Below are positions 1-6,925 of a DNA stretch of 9,535 nt, piece after piece. The translations under genes and the position numbers were made by a program. This DNA is from an uncultured Mycoplasmatota bacterium. GTDB taxonomy: Bacteria > Bacillota_I > Bacilli_A > RF39 > UBA660. Position 1 is the stretch's first letter. Every line of letters begins with the position of its first letter. The notes under the pieces are model-generated. The model was not told the origin of the DNA. It searched no databases and saw only the letters and a program-made list of their open reading frames with translations. The DNA is taken from contig URYZ01000031.1 of the NCBI GenBank assembly GCA_900552235.1, positions 1 through 9,535 on the forward strand, written 5' to 3'.

Positions 1-13
1 GATAGAAAGTGAT

Positions 14-65
14 ACTTCAAAAACTTAAGTGATTAATGCACGAAAGTTTTTGAAGTAATTTTTTT
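14..65 (+). terminator. Rho-independent terminator of a gene left of the window
   Basis: A perfect 13-bp stem (ACTTCAAAAACTT at 14-26, complement at 44-56) with a 17-nt loop is followed by a T-rich tract (57-65). The T-tract lies only on the plus-strand 3' side, so it should end a plus-strand transcript entering from the left edge. In-frame stops exist at 10-12 (TGA) and 26-28 (TAA), but too few bases are present to identify that gene. It does not serve the flippase, which ends at 103 on the other strand and would have no T-tract after this stem. Confidence 0.75.
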
Positions 66-102
66 AATAAATTTATATAAAATACTTAATATGTATTATT
101 TA

Positions 103-1389
103 TCATAAGTTTTTTCTTATTATATTAATTATTTTAATTGTTATATAAATATATTGGACACCACATGCTATTATTAAAGGCCACATATTTATATCAAGGT
201 ATGTTAAGGTAAATAATAAACTTGTTTTTATAATAACAGCAATTATATTAATTTTCATTAATTCTTTTGATTTATCCATAGCTTGCATGCATATTGATAA
301 AGGGTTTAAGATATAAGATATTAAAAAGATAATTGATGTTATTTTTAAATAATTTGATCCTAGGGTAGTATTAAATAATAGTTTTAAGCATTCTTTAGGG
401 AATATAAATAATATTATAGTGAAAATAGCACCTATAATTAATGATAAATTACATGCAAGAAGTAGTTTTCTTTTTGTTTCTTTATATTTTTTATTTGCAT
501 AGCTTTTTGTAACAGCAGGAAGTAAAGCATTTGATATTGCACCACTTAAAAAATTTGGCATCATAACCATTGGTAAAACATAACCTGATATTATTCCATA
601 TTCTTTAGTTATATAAGTTGTTTGATATCCTAGTTTTAGAAAAACAAATGTAATAATAATGGGTTCTAAAAATAAACCAATTGATGAGATTAATCTTGAT
701 GTTGTCGTGGGAATAGATATAGAAAATATATCTTTAATATTATTTAAATCAGGTTTTATGTCATTTTTATTTATTTTTGTTTTATTAGGCATAAATAAAA
801 GAAGTGTTACAATACCTAAACTTTCACTTAAACAATTTATAAATACAAGTCCTGATACGGCATAACTTATGTTTATTTTTAATAAATAGGGTATTATAAA
901 TATAATGGATATTATTCTTGTTATTTGTTCTATCATGTTGGATACTACATTTGGAAACATTTTTTCTTTACCAAAGAAGTATCCTTTTATAATACTTGAT
1001 GTTGTTATAAAAGGAAGTGTTATACCAATAGATATGATTGGATAATAAAGTATTTCATTATGGAGTAAATTATTAGCTATAAAGGGTGATAAAATAATTA
1101 TAATAATAATTAAAAATATATTAAAAATAATAGCTATGGGAAGAAAACCTAAAACTAATTTTTTATTATTTCTTGTTCCTTCTGCGACAAGTTTACTAAT
1201 AGCGGTAGGTAAGCTAAGGGTAGCAATTGTAATAAATAAATTAAATGTTGGTAAAACTAACATATAAAGACCTAAACCATTTACACCAATTACACGTGTT
1301 GTAATAATTCTTATAACCATACTAAGAATTTTAGTAATAAATCCTCCTAATGCTAAAATTAATGCTTTTTTTATAAATTTTTCTTTCAT
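103..1389 (-). CDS. SpoVB/MurJ-like polysaccharide (lipid-linked) flippase, MOP superfamily
   Basis: A 428-residue integral membrane protein with about 12 hydrophobic segments and almost no soluble domain. The N-terminus (FITKILSMVIRIITTRVIG, then LGLYMLVLP and LSLPTAISKLVAEG) has the pattern of SpoVB and related flippases of the MOP superfamily, which move lipid-linked sugar precursors across the cytoplasmic membrane for peptidoglycan, spore cortex or surface polysaccharide. Bacillus SpoVB is about 518 residues with 14 helices; this protein is shorter and seems to lack the last two, though it ends in a proper helix and a basic tail. The start is supported by AGGTGA about 6 bases upstream. 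It ends in TGA directly followed by TAA, so it stops even if TGA were read as Trp. It is transcribed divergently from the ATPase. The general family is certain; the exact substrate (SpoVB, MurJ-type or capsule exporter) is not. Confidence 0.85.
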   Translation of the reverse strand: MKEKFIKKALILALGGFITKILSMVIRIITTRVIGVNGLGLYMLVLPTFNLFITIATLSLPTAISKLVAEGTRNNKKLVLGFLPIAIIFNIFLIIIIIILSPFIANNLLHNEILYYPIISIGITLPFITTSSIIKGYFFGKEKMFPNVVSNMIEQITRIISIIFIIPYLLKINISYAVSGLVFINCLSESLGIVTLLLFMPNKTKINKNDIKPDLNNIKDIFSISIPTTTSRLISSIGLFLEPIIITFVFLKLGYQTTYITKEYGIISGYVLPMVMMPNFLSGAISNALLPAVTKSYANKKYKETKRKLLLACNLSLIIGAIFTIILFIFPKECLKLLFNTTLGSNYLKITSIIFLISYILNPLSICMQAMDKSKELMKINIIAVIIKTSLLFTLTYLDINMWPLIIACGVQYIYITIKIINIIRKNL

Positions 1390-1405
1390 TTATTTCACCT
1401 AAATA

Positions 1406-1411
1406 ATTATA
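1406..1411 (-). promoter_or_regulatory. Probable -10 box of the flippase gene
   Basis: Read on the minus strand this is TATAAT, about 17 bases upstream of the flippase start codon and just upstream of its ribosome binding site. No convincing -35 box is seen at 16-18 bp spacing (TGTTTT is the best). The palindrome at 1438-1468 lies just upstream of where the -35 box should be. Inferred from consensus only. Confidence 0.4.
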
Positions 1412-1437
1412 TGAATAAATAGTAATAAAAAACATTA

Positions 1438-1468
1438 AAAAGTTATTCCAGTGTACTGGAATAACTTT
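1438..1468. repeat. 31-bp palindromic repeat, left copy
   Basis: Two 14-base arms (AAAGTTATTCCAGT at 1439-1452 and its complement at 1455-1468) around a GT centre. The same 31 bases occur as an exact reverse complement at 2713-2743, on the far side of the ATPase gene; the copies differ from one another only in the centre dinucleotide (GT versus AC) when read on one strand. This copy sits between two divergent genes, where a terminator has no obvious job, and its last three bases are the first three of the ATPase -35 box. It could be an operator, one end of a mobile or inserted cassette, or a cruciform site. Confidence 0.9.
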
Positions 1469-1494
1469 ACAAAATATAAATAATAATATATAAT
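1466..1494 (+). promoter_or_regulatory. Promoter of the AAA+ ATPase gene
   Basis: TTTACA (1466-1471) and TATAAT (1489-1494) are separated by 17 bp, close to the vegetative sigma consensus. Transcription should begin near 1501, giving a leader of only about a dozen bases that contains the AGAGGTG ribosome binding site. The -35 box overlaps the palindrome at 1438-1468, so a protein bound there could block or help polymerase. Confidence 0.7.
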
Positions 1495-1513
1495 GTAATA
1501 AGAGGTGAAATTT

Positions 1514-2713
1514 ATGTTAATAAGAGAAAAATATTTATCAAAAATAAGAGGCTTTTATGAAGAAACATCGCTTATAAAAATTGTATATGGAATGAGAAGA
1601 AGTGGAAAAAGTGTTATTTTAAATCAAATTATGGATGAGATAAAAGCAAATGGTGTAAAAGAAAATAATATAATTTATATTAATTTTGAATCTTTGAAGT
1701 ATGATTTTATAAAAGATGCTAAAGATTTATATGAGTATATTGAAAAACTTACCGAAAATGATGATAAGTATTATGTTTTTTTAGATGAAATCCAAAAAGT
1801 TGAAAATTTTGAAAAAGGTATTAACTCACTTAGAATAACAAATAATTATAGTATATTTATAACAGGATCCAATAGTAGAATGACTTTACTTGAGTTATCT
1901 ACTGATTTATCAGGCAGGTATGTAAGTTTTAGAATAAATCCTTTATCTTTTAAAGAGGTGGTAGAATTAACTAACACAAAAAAAGATAAATATGAAGAGT
2001 TACTTTTTGATATATTTAAATGGGGAAGTTTGCCACAAAGGTTTTTATTTAAAAGTGATGATGATAAGATGAGTTATTTATCAAGTGTTTATGATTCAAT
2101 TATATTAAAAGATATAATTGAAAGACTTGGAATCAAAGATGTTACATCTTTTAGTAAGGTTTTACAATATATTTTAGATACAGAAGCAAAGGAGTTTTCT
2201 AGGGATAATGTAATTGAATTTTTAAAAAAAGAACATCATGAAATAGCTAATGATACTTTATATAATTATCTTGAAGCGTTAACATCTACTTTTATTATGA
2301 ATAAAGTATATAGGTATGATTTACATGGAAAAAGTATTTTAAAAACACTAAATAAGTATTATGCTAATGATCTAGGAATAAAGCAAATAAAAACAACAGG
2401 AGATAACATTAATTATTCTATTTCTTTAGAAAATATAGTGTATAATGATTTAATTGGTAAAGATTATAAAGTATATATAGGAAAAACAAAAAAAGGTGAA
2501 ATTGATTTTGTAGCTACAAAAAATAATATTACTAAATATATACAAGTATGTTATAAGTTAGAAGAGGAAAGTACAATAGAAAGAGAGTTTGGTGCTTTTA
2601 ATGAAATAGAGGGTAATAATAAATATGTTATATCATTGGATAATGAGGATTATTCTAAAAATGGTATAAAACATATAAATATATTTGATTTTTTAATGAA
2701 TGATGATTTTTAA
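1514..2713 (+). CDS. AAA+ ATPase of the AAA_14/DUF4143 family
   Basis: A 399-residue protein. Walker A is GMRRSGKS (26-33), Walker B is YYVFLDE (86-92), and a sensor-like ITGSNS follows (116-121). The C-terminal DUF4143 region keeps the GEIDFV motif (328-333) of its PD-(D/E)XK-like fold, but the following catalytic strand reads IQVCY (343-347) in place of a (D/E)-X-K, so nuclease activity is doubtful. Such ATPases are common, frequently horizontally transferred and have no settled function in bacteria. ATG 1514 is preferred over GTG 1505 because the ribosome binding site AGAGGTG (1501-1507) overlaps that GTG and sits 6 bases before the ATG. The gene stands alone, with its own promoter, between two copies of the 31-bp palindrome. 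The family call is sure; the biological role is unknown. Confidence 0.9.
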   Translation: MLIREKYLSKIRGFYEETSLIKIVYGMRRSGKSVILNQIMDEIKANGVKENNIIYINFESLKYDFIKDAKDLYEYIEKLTENDDKYYVFLDEIQKVENFEKGINSLRITNNYSIFITGSNSRMTLLELSTDLSGRYVSFRINPLSFKEVVELTNTKKDKYEELLFDIFKWGSLPQRFLFKSDDDKMSYLSSVYDSIILKDIIERLGIKDVTSFSKVLQYILDTEAKEFSRDNVIEFLKKEHHEIANDTLYNYLEALTSTFIMNKVYRYDLHGKSILKTLNKYYANDLGIKQIKTTGDNINYSISLENIVYNDLIGKDYKVYIGKTKKGEIDFVATKNNITKYIQVCYKLEEESTIEREFGAFNEIEGNNKYVISLDNEDYSKNGIKHINIFDFLMNDDF

Positions 2714-2743
2714 AAGTTATTCCAGTACACTGGAATAACTTTT
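2713..2743. repeat. 31-bp palindromic repeat, right copy; possible terminator of the ATPase gene
   Basis: Exact reverse complement of 1438-1468. It begins on the last base of the ATPase TAA stop codon. The stem (15-base arms at 2712-2726 and 2729-2743 around AC) ends in TTTT and is followed by AAATAAAAA, so on the plus strand it could also act as a weak intrinsic terminator. Terminator use alone would not explain why the same sequence lies upstream of the gene. Confidence 0.9.
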
Positions 2744-2842
2744 AAATAAAAATTGTTATAGTGTTTCTTATTAAATTTATAATTATTATTTATATTTATT
2801 TATTACTGGTATATAAAAATCTTTAAAATCTAATAATTTTAC

Positions 2843-2871
2843 TCGAAAAATAATAGTTTTTTTGATATAAT
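2843..2871 (+). promoter_or_regulatory. Promoter of the mutS-rsmI operon
   Basis: TCGAAA (2843-2848) is spaced 17 bp from TATAAT (2866-2871), which is preceded by TGA, forming an extended -10 (TGaTATAAT). Transcription would start near 2878, leaving a leader of about 20 bases containing the AGGAG ribosome binding site. The remaining spacer back to 2744 is plain AT-rich DNA with no other signal seen. Confidence 0.7.
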
Positions 2872-2897
2872 ATTAATTGAGTTTAGGAGTGAAGTGC

Positions 2898-5441
2898 ATG
2901 AAAAGAAATGAAGTAGATAAAAGCAAGTTATCACCAATGATGGTTCAATATATGGATATAAAAGATAAATATGAAGATGCGATTATCTTTTTTAGACTTG
3001 GAGATTTTTATGAAATGTTTTTTGAAGATGCAATTTTAGCATCTCATGAACTTGAGTTAACTTTAACAGGTAAAAATTGTGGCTTAGAAGAAAGAGTTCC
3101 TATGTGTGGTGTTCCTTTTCATTCATATTTACCTTATCTTGAAAAACTTGTTAACAACGGACATAAAGTGGCTATTTGCGAACAATTAACAGATCCAAAA
3201 CTAAAAGGTATGGTTGAACGTGGTGTTATCCAAGTTGTTACTAAAGGAACTTTAATGGAAGCAAGCAGTATTGATGAAAAAACTAATAATTATGTTGGCA
3301 GTATTTATGATTATAATCATTGTTATGCGATAAGTTATACTGATGTAACAACAGGTAGTTTTTATACTGAATTATTTAGTTATGATATAGATAAACTTAT
3401 TAATGAAATAATAAGACTTGATATAAAAGAACTAATTGTAAATGATATAATAGATAGAAAAATAATAAATACTTTAAGAGAAAATTATAATATTTTAATT
3501 ACAATAAGTAATAATTTATTAGAAAATGATACTTATAAATATATATATGAAGATATAAAGGATATAAGAATTGTTAATTCCGTAAAACATTTACTTAATT
3601 ATTTAAATGAAACTAAAATGGGTAATCTTAGTCATTTACAAAAAGTAAAAGTAATAGATAAAAATAAATATCTTGAATTAGATATTTATTCTAAAAGAAA
3701 TCTTGAACTTGTAGAAACTTTAAGATTAAAAGAAAGAACTTATTCTTTACTTTGGTTACTTGATAAAACTAAAACTGCGATGGGTTCTAGAACACTAAAA
3801 ACATATATTGAAAATCCTTTAGTAGATAAACATGAAATAGAAAGAAGATATGATTATATATCTACTTTACTTACAGAATTTATTTTAAAAGAAGAATTAA
3901 GAGAACTTCTAAATAATGTATATGATTTAGAAAGATTATGTGGAAGAATTAGTTATGGTAATTTAAATGCAAGAGATTTAATTCAATTAAAAAATTCAAT
4001 TAAAATGCTTCCTCATATTAAAAATATTTTAGATGAAATTAAGTTTGATAAAAATTTAGAAACACTTGATGAATTATATACTTTGCTTGAAATGAGTATT
4101 AATGAAGATAGCCCAGTTAGTATAAAAGAAGGAAATATAATTAAAAAAGGTTATAATAAAGATCTTGATGAATTAAAAAGTATGTCTTCAGGTGGTAAAG
4201 ATTTTATTCTTGCTCTTGAACAAAAAGAAAAGGAAAAAACAGGAATTAAAAACTTAAAAGTAGGTTTTAATAAAGTATTTGGTTATTTTATTGAAGTTCC
4301 AAACGGTCAAAAATCTTTAATAAAAGATGAATATAATTATACAAGAAAACAAACTCTTTCTAATTGTGAAAGATATATAACTCCTGAGTTAAAAGAAAAA
4401 GAAGATTTAATTTTAAATGCTGAAGAAAAAAGTATGGCTATGGAATATGATTTATTTATTGAAATAAGAGATAAAGTTAGAACTTATATTCCTAAACTTC
4501 AAAATATATCTAATATAATTAGTGAAATAGATGTTTTATGTTCTTTAGCAGTTGTAGCAGAAGAGAATAATTATGTAAGACCTAAATTAGTAGATGAAAG
4601 AAATGTTTATATTAAGGATGCAAGACACCCAGTTGTTGAAAAAGTATCACAAAAAGATTATGTGCCAAATGATATATTGATGGATGAAAAAACAAATATC
4701 TTATTAATAACAGGACCTAATATGAGTGGTAAATCTACTTATATGAGAACACTTGCAATTGTTGTAATTATGGCACAACTTGGTAGTTTTGTTCCTTGTA
4801 AAGAAGCTAAACTTCCAATATTTGATAAAATATTTACCCGTATTGGAGCAAGTGATGATTTAGTAAGTGGTGAATCTACTTTTATGGTTGAAATGAAAGA
4901 AGCTAATAATGCAGTTAGTAATGCTACGAAAAATAGTTTAATTTTATTTGATGAATTAGGTCGTGGAACAGCAACTTATGATGGAATGAGTTTAGCTCAA
5001 AGTATATTAGAGTATATCCATGATAAAGTAAAAGCTAAAACACTTTTTTCTACTCATTATCATGAATTAACAAGTTTAGAAAAAAATTTGAGATATTTGA
5101 AAAACGTTCATGTTTCTGCTAAAGAAGAAAATGGTACAATTACATTTTTGCATAAGATAAAACCAGGTGCAGTAGATAAAAGTTATGGTATTCATGTTGC
5201 TAGTTTAGTTAATCTTCCTAAAGAAATAATAACAAGGGCAAGTGAAATACTTGATTTATATGAAAATAAAAAAAGTAAAAAAGCAATATACGAACAAACT
5301 TCACTATCTTTTGATTTTAATGAAGAAAAAGAAAGCGAAGTAGAAAAAAAACTACTTGAAATTAATCCTTTAGAAATAACACCACTTGAGGCTTTAAATA
5401 TTTTAGATGAATTAAAAAAAGAAGTATTAAATAAAAAATAA
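2898..5441 (+). CDS. mutS: DNA mismatch repair protein MutS
   Basis: An 847-residue protein, full length for the family (E. coli MutS is 853). The N-terminal mismatch-binding domain has the F-x-E motif (F37-Y-E39 in RLGDFYEMF), whose Phe stacks on the mispaired base. The connector, lever and clamp regions follow, then the ABC ATPase with Walker A GPNMSGKS (606-613), the GES signature, Walker B FDELGRGT (684-691) and STHYHEL. The C-terminus ALNILDELKKE matches the usual MutS tail. MutS recognises base mispairs and small loops and recruits MutL; no mutL lies in this window, although the two are often neighbours. ATG 2898 is chosen because AGGAG (2885-2889) stands 8 bases upstream; the TTG at 2877 has no such site. 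It is the first gene of an operon with rsmI, 10 bases upstream of it. Confidence 0.97.
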   Translation: MKRNEVDKSKLSPMMVQYMDIKDKYEDAIIFFRLGDFYEMFFEDAILASHELELTLTGKNCGLEERVPMCGVPFHSYLPYLEKLVNNGHKVAICEQLTDPKLKGMVERGVIQVVTKGTLMEASSIDEKTNNYVGSIYDYNHCYAISYTDVTTGSFYTELFSYDIDKLINEIIRLDIKELIVNDIIDRKIINTLRENYNILITISNNLLENDTYKYIYEDIKDIRIVNSVKHLLNYLNETKMGNLSHLQKVKVIDKNKYLELDIYSKRNLELVETLRLKERTYSLLWLLDKTKTAMGSRTLKTYIENPLVDKHEIERRYDYISTLLTEFILKEELRELLNNVYDLERLCGRISYGNLNARDLIQLKNSIKMLPHIKNILDEIKFDKNLETLDELYTLLEMSINEDSPVSIKEGNIIKKGYNKDLDELKSMSSGGKDFILALEQKEKEKTGIKNLKVGFNKVFGYFIEVPNGQKSLIKDEYNYTRKQTLSNCERYITPELKEKEDLILNAEEKSMAMEYDLFIEIRDKVRTYIPKLQNISNIISEIDVLCSLAVVAEENNYVRPKLVDERNVYIKDARHPVVEKVSQKDYVPNDILMDEKTNILLITGPNMSGKSTYMRTLAIVVIMAQLGSFVPCKEAKLPIFDKIFTRIGASDDLVSGESTFMVEMKEANNAVSNATKNSLILFDELGRGTATYDGMSLAQSILEYIHDKVKAKTLFSTHYHELTSLEKNLRYLKNVHVSAKEENGTITFLHKIKPGAVDKSYGIHVASLVNLPKEIITRASEILDLYENKKSKKAIYEQTSLSFDFNEEKESEVEKKLLEINPLEITPLEALNILDELKKEVLNKK

Positions 5442-5451
5442 GGAGGTTTTT

Positions 5452-6303
5452 ATGGGAAAATTATTTATCGTAGGAACACCAATAGGAAATTTAAATGATG
5501 TAACAAAGCGTCAACTTGAAACTTTAGAAAATGTAGATATTATCCTTTGTGAAGATACAAGACATAGTTTAAAATTACTTAATTTTTATAAAATAAAAAA
5601 TAAACTTATTTCATATCATAAATTTAATGAAAAAGAAAAATCTCCATATTTAATAGATGAAATAATAAAAAATAATAAAAATATTGCTTTAATAACAGAT
5701 GCTGGGATGCCATGTATATCAGATCCTGGTTATATTTTAGTAAAACAAGCAAGAGAAAATAATATTGAAGTAATAGGAGTAGGAGGAATAAGTGCTGTTA
5801 CAACAGCTTTATCTATAAGTGGTCTTGATACTAAAAATTTTAGTTTTTATGGCTTTTTTCCTAGAGAAAATAAAACTAAGAAAAGAATTATTAAAGAAAT
5901 AAAACAAAGTTTAATTAAAGTATTTGTTTTTTATGAATCTCCTAAAAGGTTAATTGATACTTTGGAATTTTTAAAAGAAGAACTTGTTAATTTTAATATT
6001 TGTGTATGTTCTGATTTAACTAAGTTACATGAAAAAGTATATTATGGAAATATAAATAAAGTTTTAGAAGAATTAAAAGATAATTCAAAAAGTGAATTAG
6101 GAGAGTATACTTTTATTATAGAAAAAGAAGAAATAGAAGAAGAACAAGAAATTAATTATTCTATCGAAGCATTACTTATTGATATAATTATTAAAAATAA
6201 TCTTTCAATGAAAGAAGCAGTTGATAAATTAAATAAAGAAACATCTTTTAGTAAAAAAGATATTTATAATGCTAGTTTAAATATAAAAAAAATAATAGGT
6301 TAG
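5452..6303 (+). CDS. rsmI: 16S rRNA (cytidine-1402 2'-O)-methyltransferase RsmI
   Basis: A 283-residue SAM-dependent methyltransferase of the tetrapyrrole-methylase fold. In order: FIVGTPIGNL (N-terminal signature), CEDTRHS, ISYHKFNE, TDAGMPCISDPG, VTTALSISG, FYGFFPRE and FYESPKR, then an acidic linker and a helical C-terminal domain (LSMKEAVDKLNK). RsmI methylates the ribose of C1402 in the ribosomal decoding centre. Two positions differ from the form I know as usual: DAG-M-P-C-ISDPG instead of DAGTPGISDPG, and GVGGISA instead of PGPSA, both in or near the cofactor site; the rest is intact, so it is probably active. A perfect AGGAGG (5442-5447) follows immediately after the mutS stop, so the genes are cotranscribed. 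It ends in TAG within a terminator stem. Confidence 0.95.
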   Translation: MGKLFIVGTPIGNLNDVTKRQLETLENVDIILCEDTRHSLKLLNFYKIKNKLISYHKFNEKEKSPYLIDEIIKNNKNIALITDAGMPCISDPGYILVKQARENNIEVIGVGGISAVTTALSISGLDTKNFSFYGFFPRENKTKKRIIKEIKQSLIKVFVFYESPKRLIDTLEFLKEELVNFNICVCSDLTKLHEKVYYGNINKVLEELKDNSKSELGEYTFIIEKEEIEEEQEINYSIEALLIDIIIKNNLSMKEAVDKLNKETSFSKKDIYNASLNIKKIIG

Positions 6304-6315
6304 TCTATTATTTTT
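6288..6315. terminator. Bidirectional terminator between rsmI and the CotF-like genes
   Basis: An 11-bp stem (core AAAATAATAG at 6289-6298 paired with CTATTATTTT at 6305-6314) closes on a 6-base loop that contains the start of the rsmI TAG stop. T-runs follow on the plus strand (6311-6320), and the mirror A-run at 6285-6292 provides a U-tract for the minus-strand transcript. It therefore serves the two converging transcripts, whose coding ends are only 10 bases apart. Confidence 0.75.
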
Positions 6316-6631
6316 ATTTTGTATTAAGTTCATTTAGTTTATCATTTAATTTAGTATTTTCTTCTTTCCTTTTATTATCTTGTGCTTTTTCTAAAGTGTA
6401 CCATCCATTTTTAAACATAAGATTAAAGGCATCTCTTGCAGCACATTTAACATCATCAAAAATATCATAAAATTTATCAAATAATAAATCATTACTTGCT
6501 TCATCAATAGCAATACTTAAATTATTAGACATATTTTTTTCATTTTCTAAGATAACTTCTAAATAATTTTTTTCATTCATATTTATAGTTTTACTAACAT
6601 TTACTTCAGGATTATTAACTTTATTATTCAT
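6314..6631 (-). CDS. CotF-like spore coat family protein
   Basis: A 105-residue protein. After a polar N-terminal stretch, residues 22-83 show the Coat_F pattern: NYLEVILENEKNMSNNLSIA, EASNDLLF, then ARDAFNLMFKNGWYTLEKA and a charged helical tail. Members are ferritin-like helical proteins of the Bacillus spore coat or related cytosolic proteins of Clostridia. The ATG overlaps the end of the gene upstream by 8 bases, and GGAGG lies about 7 bases before it, so the two are translationally coupled. Family assignment rests on motif recall. Whether this organism forms spores cannot be told from the window; the protein could have another role. Confidence 0.75.
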   Translation of the reverse strand: MNNKVNNPEVNVSKTINMNEKNYLEVILENEKNMSNNLSIAIDEASNDLLFDKFYDIFDDVKCAARDAFNLMFKNGWYTLEKAQDNKRKEENTKLNDKLNELNTK

Positions 6632-6839
6632 AATTTTCCTCCAAATAAATCATACTTATTAAATCTTCACATATATCTTTATGCATTTTATAAATATCAC
6701 AAATAAAATCTTTTATTTCAGGATCATTAACTTTTAAACTAATGTCATAAGCAAGTTTACATGTTGTATAGTTCCAGTTAAAAATGTCACAAATATAAGA
6801 TAAATCTTTTGTAGATATTATTACTGGTGGTTTTTCCAT
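6624..6839 (-). CDS. Small CotF-related protein, partner of the downstream CotF-like gene
   Basis: A 71-residue, probably all-helical protein (IISTKDLSYICDIFNWNYTT, then LAYDISLKVNDPEIKDFI and DIYKMHKDICEDLISMI). I associate this pattern with the short member of paired CotF-type genes in Clostridia, where a short and a long paralogue sit side by side. It has two cysteines in the C-terminal half and one near residue 17, and no signal peptide. AAAGGA stands about 11 bases before the ATG. It is first in a two-gene operon and overlaps the next gene by 8 bases. No convincing promoter, and no sporulation-sigma promoter, could be picked out in 6840-6880. Confidence 0.65.
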   Translation of the reverse strand: MEKPPVIISTKDLSYICDIFNWNYTTCKLAYDISLKVNDPEIKDFICDIYKMHKDICEDLISMIYLEENYE

Positions 6840-6870
6840 ATTATCAATTCCTTTCTATTGTTAGTTTTAG

Positions 6871-6911
6871 TAAAAATAAAAAAAATATACTAATATTTTA
6901 AGTATATTTTT
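6871..6911 (-). terminator. Terminator of the epimerase gene
   Basis: An 11-bp stem (AAAAATATACT at 6881-6891, complement at 6901-6911) with a 9-base loop lies 14 bases past the epimerase stop. On the minus strand it is followed by a T-rich run (the A-rich 6871-6880 of the plus strand), giving an intrinsic terminator between the epimerase and the CotF-like genes. Confidence 0.7.
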
Positions 6912-6925
6912 ATAATATTAAGTTG

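Noticed and set aside
103..105. TGA as tryptophan (Mycoplasma code)
   Set aside because: Genes use TGG for Trp and show no internal TGA; the flippase ends TGA-TAA, which is compatible with either code but gives no evidence for recoding.
659..865. 68-codon open frame on the plus strand
   Set aside because: It lies wholly inside the flippase gene on the opposite strand, has no ribosome binding site and encodes nothing recognisable; a shadow frame.
1505..1513. GTG 1505 as the start of the ATPase
   Set aside because: It overlaps the ribosome binding site AGAGGTG, which is correctly spaced for ATG 1514.
2877..2897. TTG 2877 as the start of MutS
   Set aside because: It lies at the predicted transcription start, without a binding site; AGGAG at 2885-2889 serves ATG 2898, and MutS homology begins soon after.
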